Of a DNA stretch of 60,000 nt, positions 19,052 through 29,200 are shown piece after piece. The stretch comes from Strigamia acuminata. Taxonomy: Eukaryota > Arthropoda > Chilopoda > Geophilomorpha > Linotaeniidae. The notes below the pieces were generated by a model. That model ran no database searches. It was given only the letters and a program-made list of their open reading frames with translations, and was not told the DNA's origin. The DNA lies in the NCBI GenBank assembly GCA_949358305.1, contig OX442318.1:2902501-2962500 (forward strand), in the 5' to 3' direction. How positions within the stretch are numbered: position 1 is the stretch's first letter; the number at the start of each line of letters is the position of its first letter. Position numbers and translations under genes: made by a program.

Positions 19052-19520
19052 CTAATCACTGCAAATGATGAACGGGTCATCGAACACGAGCCGCAGTTTA
19101 ACATGGTGTTGTTCGGCCTTTTTCTCCAGCAGATCAACACTGAGATCTTGTCTGTCGATCAGGTCACTTGGAAATTCGACATCCAACTCAAACAGCGACC
19201 CGATTTGCAACAGCTCCTGCTGTGGATATAGAAATGGAGCAACGTTCCACGCTTGTGGCTCGCGAGGTTCGTACTCCCAAACTTCCCAACAGAGAGTCGT
19301 CAGTATTTCGTCGCGAAGAGTAAAAGCTAAATAGGACCGTGTGTCATTGATAATTACGAAATAAATTCACAAATTCAAGTGTAACTTACGTACGAAGATC
19401 ATCGAAATAAGTGATTAATTGCAGTGTGTTTTTCATTTTGGCCTCGTCCATTTCATCAACGTTCCATTCTACGATACAGCAGGAAAGAAATTCATTCGCC
19501 ATGTCCGTTAACGTTTGCAT
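19052..19520 (-). CDS. LRR-family paralog 3: short in-frame internal-deletion copy
   Basis: Exon 1 (19520-19394, 127 bases, MQTLTDMANEFL, donor GTACGT or nested GTAAGT) and exon 2 (19326-19052, acceptor ATTTAG) splice in frame to about 132 residues. Exon 2 begins like the other copies (LRDEILTTLCW, EPREPQAWNVAPFLY). After PQQE it jumps straight to the end of the LRR domain (LLQIGSLFELDVEF, KKAEQHHVKLRLVF), and then a stop. Intron 2 and most of the LRR exon are therefore deleted but the frame is kept. No acidic tail. It may be a pseudogene that happens to be open, or a small derived protein. Function unknown. Confidence 0.6.
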
Positions 19521-19751
19521 TTTCGATTCTACTCATGAAATTTTAGATATTCGAGCTAAATTTTCAACAATAATTGCTGCAGCAACAGGGAAACAAATCT
19601 GACGTGTTAAACAACACCGAAGAGACGAAACAAAACGTATTGATTAAAGACAAAATTCACCAAAAATTCACACACATGGCATACTAACTTTTTATTTTCA
19701 AACACAAAAAAAAAATCGATTTAATGCACACACGCAAGCTCAGAAAATTCG

Positions 19752-21576
19752 TTAGTCGACGACGTCGCCGCTGTCACCATCGTCGCTGGCATCGTCGCTC
19801 TCAACGTCGCTCTCAACGTCGCTATCGTCGCTATCACCAAGAAACCCGAGCTGCAGCTTCACCCCGTGTCTCTCAGCCGTTTGCTCCATCACATGAACGT
19901 CGAAATCCAGTTTTCTTGTCACATGAAATTGAAAGTTCACTTCCAACTCGACCAGAGAACCGATTTTCAAAACGTCCTCAATCGCTGACCGTTCCAACAA
20001 ATTACATTCATCAAGTTCCAAACGTTTGAGTTTCTTCTTCGCCATCAACTCGGCAAACTCGCGTGCTATTTTATCGCTGAAACCGTAGCAACAGCAAAGT
20101 TTCAGCTTCTCGAGATTCGGACACATGTCCAACACCTGGAAAAAATAACCGGAAGAACACCAAACATCCAAGGGACCGCCCATAGACAATCCAACTAAAC
20201 TCTCCAAATACAAATCACGCAAACCGAGTGGATTTGTGTCATCTACAGTGACACTTGCGCCCATACGAGCATACAAGTAGGTCAACTCCTTGAATTTCGT
20301 CAAACTGTGCAGCATTTTGAGGGTCAAAACCTTCAAAAAGATATTGATTCTGCAAACTTTGGGACACGTGAGCACGGCGATGTCCAGCTCATCTTCAATG
20401 GAGTCATCGGGGGTCAGGAAAGACAATTTTCTCAAGTTGTATTGCTGCGGTGGCGAGTCAAGCGGCAAGAGCGCCTTGAGCCACTTACTGCAATCTAAAA
20501 ATCCCATGACTTCGATCGATGTCATCGTGTTCAATACGAAGCAGCGGCAGTCCGCCGAAATGTCCTCACCGTGAAATTCGAACACTCGCAAAGTGTTTTT
20601 GAGTGCGGAATCTTCTGCGCACAGTTTTCTCACAAAAGCTTCTGTGGTTCCATAGAGAACAACCTCAACGAGTGACAGCTGGGCGATGTGTATGGCCGCG
20701 TCGTCCTCCACAACACCGCGGGGAATTTGAAGCTTTTGTAGATTTGGCAAACACTGGCACATTTGTTTGCACGCACTGGTTGTGAGTGAACTCTTAAAGG
20801 GCAGAAGTAAGTCTGTCAGATTCTGTGTGATAAATACAATTAGAAGAATTAAAATATTTTCCATTAATGTGCACGCAAATTTTATAGACAAGATGCATTT
20901 TATAACTGAGAAATGCACGTTTTTGACGGATAAAGCATTTTTGTCTAAATTTTTTTTTTTTTTTTTCTTAAAATATTGTATTTTTCTGCAAATGAATTTG
21001 TCTATCTTTAAATTCATTTTTATATCTGCATATCGGTAAGCACTTTTTTTGGCTTGAAAATACACTTTTCCGCTAAAAAAAGGATCATTTCTGAATTTTT
21101 AATATTTAGTCTGTTTTTCTTCGAATTAATCGTCTTTTGTGATATTTTCCGTCAGTGTCTGTGTGAAGTCAGTTCCCTTTTGATACTCACTTTCAACTTG
21201 TGGCCGCTAATTGTAAGTAAAAATTCCAAATCAAAATTTGGACTGTAAAAGCACATATTAAGTCTTCTCTGATGTTCGTATAAAAATGGAACTACGTGCC
21301 AAGCTTGTGGATCGCGAATTTTGTCGAGCCGAAAATCCCACCAATTGAAACTCGTCAGCACTTCGTCGCGAAGAGTATAAGCTACAGTAAATCGGATCGT
21401 GTGTTATTGACAATTACGAAATAAATTCACAAATTCAAGTGTAACTTACGTAGGTCATCGAAATAAGTCATTAATTGCACCATATTTTTCATTTGAACGG
21501 CGTCCATTACGTCAACGTTCCATTGTACGAAACGGCCGAAAAGAATTACAAACGCCGTGTCCTTTAACGTCTGCAT
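19752..21576 (-). CDS. LRR-family paralog 4: complete three-exon gene
   Basis: Exons 21576-21450, 21381-21191 and 20822-19752, with GTAAGT and GTGAGT donors and TGTAG and CACAG acceptors; phases agree (1, then 0). The protein, about 463 residues, begins MQTLKDTAFVIL. It has a family-specific N-terminal module (FVQWNVDVMD, YFDDL, LRDEVLTSF, RDPQAWHVVPFLYEHQRR, SPNFDLEFLL), then about ten irregular leucine-rich repeats (LPNLQKLQI, FKELTYLYARM, CPNLEKLKLC, KKLKRLELDEC) and an Asp/Ser acidic tail (DVESDVESDDASDD). I see no signal peptide or membrane helix, so it is probably intracellular. The layout resembles F-box-like/LRR families, but the N-terminus does not match an F-box convincingly. It is the only compact intact copy in the cluster. 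Function unknown. Confidence 0.82.
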
Positions 21577-22880
21577 TTTCGATTCTACTCAAGAAATTTT
21601 AGATATTCAATAGTAACATTTCACAAGCGACTAAACCCTAACATCCTGGTCGCTCTTGATTGGTCCATATTATGACTAGCAGAAGCCATTTTGATTCCCC
21701 AATTCTATCCCACTTGTGATGCACTCACACCCACAAATCAACTATCAACACTTTCCAAATTCCACCACCGCGCTTACCGGCGCTGTCGACAGACCACAAC
21801 AACGTTAGAAACATGACGGAAAATAAAGGGATTTCGACCGAAACAAATCCTCAAACTAAATCGAGATGGCATCAAATGAAAGCGTCAAGTTTTCGTCGAT
21901 GGATCATGCGCAGAAAATTCTAAACAACCTGAACAATTCAAGAAACACAGATTGGGACAAATTATATAGAAAATATTGCAAAAAATTATGATAATTATAA
22001 TTTTTTTTATTCAGATTAAATTATACACGGTAAAATTTCGTATTAAGAAGAAAAATTATTTAATCTCAATAAAACTTGAAAATCTTATTTTTTACCACTG
22101 GAAAAGGTTTTGAAGCAGTAATCACAATAGAGTTCTAAATTCACAACAACAGTTGGTCCTAAACAAACCTCGAAATGTTCAACGACGAAAAGACAAGCTT
22201 CGATGCGTCCAAACTGAGACGTTTCGCTTTGATAAAAATAAACCAAAAAGTCAAACCGAAACTTCCAGAATCTGGTGGGAAAAAAGATGTACTTTCTGCT
22301 CCAGGTTTCCATCTGATGGAAGAAACCCGCAACGTTCAAATAAACTCAGCATCATCAATGGAAGTGTTTCTCAGGGCCGCAACAAATCAAGAACAACACT
22401 ATTTAATTCGGGGTTCACATATACAAAATCAAAAGAACAAAAGAAAGATTATGACAATTCATGACACTTTACATCTATTTCCGGTTACACGTTATTGGCT
22501 CTCAACCAAAAGCACCTCCTCGATGTCGACTTCACTGCATGGCACAACATCAAGTCATTCGATCTCGCGTGACCTCGCTGCCGGTACTTCTAAAACACCA
22601 GTTTTTACAACAGACGTGTAGAAGTGAAGTCCTGAAGCGAGCAAGAGCAGTCGTGCTCTGTTCTTTATTACACAAAATGCATTTCTTTTTACATAAAAAT
22701 GTGGGTTTTTGGATATTTTTTGTCTAAATATTTTTTTTCTTCTAAAAATGTATTGTTTTTTCACTTGGAAATGCAATTTTTTCACCGCAAGACGCATCTT
22801 TCAGCCTGCAATTGCATTTGTCTCCCTAGAAGACTGACATTTCTTCTTTAATAATTTCAAGTTCCGCCATTGTGTGTGGA
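21577..22880. other. Intergenic stretch without a recognised gene
   Basis: AT-rich DNA upstream of paralog 4. Around 22150-22300 it resembles the sequence upstream of paralog 6 (near 30940-31050: ACCTCGAA, CATCCAAACT, AAACCGAAAC patterns), so it may be a remnant of another gene's 5-prime flank. Plus-strand ORFs here are short, show no known domain and are not accepted as genes. AAATGCATTTTT-type repeats appear from 22670. Confidence 0.5.
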
Positions 22881-22884
22881 GTTT

Positions 22885-22965
22885 TAGTTCTCTTTTGATA
22901 TCCACTTTTAATTTGTGGCCACAAACTTTAAGCAAAAATTCCAAATAAAAAATAACAGACATTTT
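22885..22965 (-). pseudogene. LRR-family paralog 5: exon 2 fragment
   Basis: The minus strand reads YLEFLLKVCGHKLK followed by GTGGAT where the donor GTGAGT stands in the intact copies. Upstream residues of the exon and all other exons are missing. It is followed downstream by the same AT-rich intron-type repeats as the other copies. A relic. Confidence 0.6.
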
Positions 22966-23271
22966 AGAATAACATCTGATATTATAGTTTGGTTTGGTTT
23001 GTGTTAAACAACAATCAACTGGGTGACAGTAAATAGAAAAATAAATGTTTGAATCAACAGTGACAACAGAAACTATACACAAAAAATAGACAAATATTGA
23101 TTCTTGCATAGATACTTTTTAATTTAAGACAAAATTCACCAAAAAATACGTCAGTAGTTCCAATTTGACATAACACGTTATGCATTAAATCTAAACGTCA
23201 CTTGGTAGACATTGCATATTAACTTTTTATTTTTCTATACAAAAAATAATCGATTTTACGCAGACAACTCG

Positions 23272-26200
23272 TTAGTTACCGTCATACGTACCATCGCCAT
23301 CATCACTATCCTCATCATCACTATCCTCATAATCAATAAGCCAAACGAAGGTATCCTCATCATCATCCTCGTCCCGGAAAAAGATTTCTAGTTCAAGGTC
23401 CACACCGTGTTGTTCAGCTGTTTGCTTTATCATTAAAACGTCGAAATGCCGTTTTCTGATCTCAGTAACGGTCACATGGACCTTCAACTTGACCAGAGAA
23501 TCTATTTTCACCAGATCCTCAATGGCAGACGGTCCTAGCAAATTGCAGAAGAAAATATCCAAACGTTTCAGTTTTTTCTTCGCCATCACCTGGGCGAACT
23601 CGCGTGCAATTTTATTACTAAATCCTTCGCATTGTACAAGAAACAGTTTCTCCAGGTTGGGACACATGCCCAAAACCTCGAACAAATATCCAGAAGAAAC
23701 CCAACTGTCCATGGGGTCCCTCAGGAGGAATTTCACCAAAGAAACAAAACACAAATCGCGCAAATTAACTCGATCAAACATATCGTTTTTCTCCTCAAAT
23801 TCCGCTTGCGTGTCTTCGTACAAATCCATGTTAACTCGCAAGGTGTTCAACTCCTTGAATTTCGTCAAACAATGCAGCATTTTTGGCGTAAAAACTAAAG
23901 GGGAGATTTCGATTTTGGAAACCTTAGGACACCTGAGCACGGCTATGTCCAGCTCTTCCTCGATGGCTTTGTCGGGAGACACGAAGCACAAATTCCTCAA
24001 TTTGAATTGCTGCGCGTCGTTTGTGGGCAGCGCTTTGAGCCACATGGAATGGTAGGATACCATATCTTCCACCAATTCCATCGTCTTCAATATCAAGCAG
24101 TAGCACTTCGCCGATATCTCGTGACTGTACAAATTGATCGTTCGCAAGGTTGTCCTGAGCAGAGAGTCTTCTCTGCACAGTGCTCTTACGAAACCGTCCG
24201 TGGTTTCACTGGCAATAAGCGTAACGAGCGGCAGCTGGGCGATGTACGTCGCCGCGTCGTCTTCAACAACACACTCGTAAATGCGTAGTTCTTGTAGATT
24301 GGGCATAATCTGGCACATTTGTTTGCACACACTGGCTGTGAGTGGACAGTTGCGAGGCAGTGTTAACTTTGTAACATTCTACGGAATGGGATACAATGAA
24401 AAGAATTAATTTGCACGCAAATATCATAAAAATATGCATTTTTAACATAAAAATAAAATTTTTGTCTGCAAATGCATTTTTCTGACATGAAATATTCACT
24501 TTTCTGCTTAAAAGGCGACTTTTGAATATTTAATATTCAGTTTTCTTTTTCTAATTTTTTATGTATCAATGTCACGACATAAACAACTTGTGAATTTCGT
24601 ATGTTCTCAAAATGAGCCGAAAAGAAAGAACACGTCTTTTTATACTCGACTCAGGCCGTCGTCTGCTCTATTTTATTCGTTGTTAATGATACAATAGTTG
24701 TTATGGCACCGTTGTTGCTAGTCAAACTAACAACAACAGTGCCACCTAGTGAGATCAATGTAGTTACATGCTTTTCTAAACACAACATTCGCCCCTACTA
24801 CATTGAACATCACGTAATAACTTAAAATCAAAAATATTTCAATTTTGCTTAACTTTAACAATTTCACAGCTTGTATTCCTACAAACCATGCATTATTAAA
24901 CTCTACACAAAACTATTTTGACTAAACCAAAGTTACATTCATAATTTCAAATTTCAATGCAAATTCAACTAAAAATTATTATTTCCTCTTTCCTTTCTTC
25001 TTTTCTGCAAGCGCACGTGTTCGCTCTTCCACTCTAGCTCTTCTTTCCTCCAGATGCCCTGTTGAAGTCCCAGGTTGTCCGTCTTGAAACGAAGTTTCCT
25101 GCTCTTCCTCCTCTCTTGGAACCAAATACGACATTTCGGACACTTTCAAACCTTTCTTCCCTCTTGAAGTCTTTGGAGTTTCCATTACTTGAGGCGGCTC
25201 CCCCACCGGGGCCTCCTCATCGGATGAAATCTCAGCATATATTCCCGGATCCTTCTGGGTTCTGGGTCGTAACTCACGTATTTGTGAGAGTGGATGAACT
25301 TCCACTGTTGTCCTGGGTGTTTGGGCTATTTCCGGGGTTTGAAACGCTTCTTCCAAGGGTGAAACTGGCTCAGCAATCTCTTCCTCCGCCGGTCGTTCGG
25401 GGGATTGCGCCGGCTCTTCCTGTTGGGTCGGTATTTGTACCCCCATCACCTGTTGTGGGAATCCCCCAACCAGCTCCTGGCTCGTGGGAGTTTCCACGCT
25501 ATCCGTCACTTTGTCCAACGTCACTTCACTACTCCCACGCGCCCGGAGGTGGTTAATATGTCTCACCACGGTCTTCTGCGTCGTTATATCTCTAACGACG
25601 TACACTAATTCGCCTCTCCTTTCCAGGATCACACCCGCAACCCACGGTGGTTTTACCTCGGGAAATGATTTATACCATACCGCTGTCCCTACGTTTAGCT
25701 GACGAAACGCTGGAACTGACGATGGCTTCACTTGTCGGCTTGGCCTTGGTCGCACCAAATCGAGGTGCGTGCTCAATTCCCTGCCGAGAAACAAATAGGC
25801 TGGAGTTTGGTCTCCTTTACCTTTAAACGATGCATGTTGTAACAGCATTATTCTCTGAAGTCGGAGTGTCAAATCTCCTTGTGTTATTTTTGCCAATTTC
25901 TCCTTGATCCAACGGACCGCACGTTCGGCCTGCCCGTTGGATTGTGGGTGCCATGGGGGTGCGTAGATATGCTCGATCCCGTTTCTACCTGTAAAGTCTT
26001 TAAATTCCTGTGACGTGAACTGCGTCCCGTTATCGGAAACCAGTAAGTGTGGCAGTCCAAACGTCGCAAACACTCCTCTCAATGCTCCAATTGTAGTTGT
26101 TGAGGTTGCCACAACCATCGCCCTCGCCTCTATCCAGCCGGAGAACGCATCTACAATTAAAAGAATCATGTTACGTAATATGGGGCCCGCAAAATCGATG

Positions 26201-29200
26201 TGTATTCGTGTCCATGGTCCTTCAGCTCGTGGCCAAGCAACTGGTGTTGCATGCGGTGGTAAGGACTTGTTCTGGCCACACATCACACAATCCTTAACGA
26301 ACTCTACAATTTCTAAATTCATGCCCGGCCACCACACTAAGTGCCGCGCACGCTGTTTCATAATCACGATACCGGGGTGCCCCTCGTGAAGAAGTTTCAA
26401 CATTTTTGGCCTTAGGTCCAATGGCACCACCACTCGCTCGCCCCACAAAATGACCCCACGCAACAAGGATAATTCGTCGAATTTCACTTGGTAAGCTTTT
26501 AATACCAGCGACCCCGCCAACAATTGTCTATCGCCCTCCTGTAGAGCTGACACCAACTGTTTTAAGATGACGTCGCTCTGAGTGGCGGTTGCGATTTGGT
26601 CCGCCTGCATCAGGTCTTCTTGCGCCAACTCTGTGAGGAAAACTGACGTCTCTTCCACCTCCTGTTGTGGTGGGCCCTGCGGGAACCGGCTCAAAGTGTC
26701 CGCATTCGTGTTCTCCTCTCCTTTCCGGTAACAGAGATCGAAGTTATACGCTGATAAAAGCAAAGACCATCTAAGCAGTCTTGGCGAGATCACTTCCGGA
26801 ATTGGTCGGTCTTTACCGAAGATCCCAAGCAGTGGCTTGTGGTCTGTATACACGGTAAAGTGTCTACCCTGCAAGTACACGTTAAATTTCTTTACCGCAA
26901 ATATTATGGCCAAAGCCTCCTTGTCGAGGTGCGAGTAGTTCTGCTCAGCGGCACTCAGCGACCTTGACGCGTAGGCCACTGGTTGTTCGTTGCCCGCATC
27001 GTCAGGATGCGCCAACACGGCTCCTACACCGAATGGGGACGCGTCGGTCGCCAACACCAAAACTTTATCCAGACTATAAAATTGCAGGATCGGAGACGTT
27101 GTCAAAGCCCCCTTGATCGCTTCAAACGCTGTTTGCCTGCGTTCGGTCCACTTCCACTCGGTCTTCAAGCAGAGCAACTCGTACAATGGGGCCGCCAATT
27201 CCGCTAAGTGTGCTACAAATACAGAATAAAAGTTAATTATCCCAAGGAACGTCCGCAACTCTTTGACGTCCTTAGGATTGTCAATTTTCGTGACCGCCTC
27301 CACTCTAGAACAGATTGGGGTGATTCCGCTCTTGCTAATTCGGAATCCCAAAAAGTTTAGCATTGGTTTTACCAAACAACACTTTTCTTTTGCCAATTTC
27401 AGCCCCACTTTAAACAATCTGCTGAAAATCGTCTTCAAAATAACAAAATGTTCTTCTAAAGACATCGTTGCAATTAAAATGTCATCTAGATATATCCAAA
27501 TTCTCGGTATATCTACTAAAACTGACACCACGATTCTCTGAAATACACCAGCCGATGGCATAGTTCCAAAGGGCAGGCGTGTTACCGCCATCAGCCCACG
27601 CGACGTGTTTACAGCAGCTATCTCCGCCGACTCCGCCGACAAGGGGACTTGAAGGTAAGCTTGACGTAAATCTAAAGTCGAAAACCAGTTCGCCCCCCCG
27701 ATGGACGCCAACAGCTCCGGTATCTTTGGGAGCGGGTATGGGTCGGGCTGTAGCACGGGGTTCACTGTACTTCTGTAGTCCCCGCACAGTCGCACGGAGC
27801 CGTCTTTCTTCTGTACGTGGACCAATGGGGTGGCCTATCGCGAAAACTTAATGGGCCTAAACACAGCTTGAGCCACCAGCCGGTCAACTTCTTTATCAAC
27901 CGCCGCCCGCAATGGCAGCGGCACTGGACGAGGTCGATAAAAACGCGGGCTCGCGTCCCTCTTCAACACCAACTCCACGGGGGTGCCCGTGTAGGTGCCC
28001 AATTCCTCCGAAAATACCTCCGAGAATTGATCTATTACCTCTTGTAAGCGGTCCCAAATATTACGTGCATCTGTGTCCATACGTAATACCGTATTCTCGT
28101 TGCCAGCCTCACTCACCATTTTCTCCTTCCTGTCTGTAAATACTTTCATCAATGTTGGCCACCCAAATTTATCCACCACATCTCGACCTAATAAGCTGGG
28201 GCCCGTGTTTGCTACTATCACAAATTCCACTTCTTGCACATTCCCATTCATGACACATTTCAAAATTATCGCTCCAAGTACCTCAATTGGCCTACCCTGA
28301 TAAGCAAATAATTTTACCTGGGTCCCCTTAATATCTTGTGGCACTATTCTATTATTAGCTAATAACACATCACACACTTTCACATTCAACAAACTCCTTT
28401 CACTACCAGTATCTAGTAAAAAGGTAAAATTTTCCCCATTTAATGTTACCGGAACCACAACTGGTGGTGAGCGCGTCCCATCTTGTGTCGCCAGTTGAAA
28501 CACAGCAAATTCGTCTTCTTCTTCTTCTTGGCGGATTGCATTCACTGGTACGCGCCTTTGGCGCCAATTTTCCTCTCCATCAGCATCCTTATCTGGTTCA
28601 TTTGTCTCACAACCACTGAAATTGGCGCCTCGGTTTGCATCTGGTGGGCGCCTCCTGTCGGGCGAGGTTTTGGGGTTATATGCAGCATCGTAAGGACAGT
28701 TCCTCACAAAATGCTGCCCCCCGCATCTGTAACACGCAATAGGCGTTCCATCACGACGCCAAGCCAAACCTCCTCTTCCCCGCCCTTGTCCAGGTCGTCC
28801 ACGTCCTTGCCCGTTGCCAGAACCATTTTGTGGTGCGTCGCGCCTCGCCGGAAAGCCTCGTCCTCTTCCTCGCGCAACGCCGCCTCTGCCACCCATCGAC
28901 ATTTGGAGGACTGCTGCTGCAGGTGTGACCACTCCTGTCGGTCTCTCCGTCTCGACTATTGGCAACGCATCGTCTATTCCTGTGGCCGTTACCGCTGCCA
29001 CTTCGTGGGCCATCGCCAATTTCAACAACTCGCCCATCGTTATCGGCAACTGGACTAAAATTTGCGTCACCAGCGGTGGGTATTTCACCCCACGGATGAC
29101 CTGGTCAATGACTGCATTGTCAACTTCCGTGCTTGTGGTGAACCCACATCTTTGCGCGAGAATTTTTAAATCATTCACGTACTTCTCCACGCCTTCACCT

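Noticed and set aside
22153-22621. Two overlapping plus-strand ORFs between LRR paralogs 4 and 5
   Set aside because: Short, no domain, no splice or promoter evidence; sequence resembles the 5-prime flank of LRR paralog 6.
4359-27837. UAG as a reassigned sense codon
   Set aside because: Host-type genes here (for example the channel gene at 38175 and paralog 3 at 19052) end in TAG, so UAG works as a stop.
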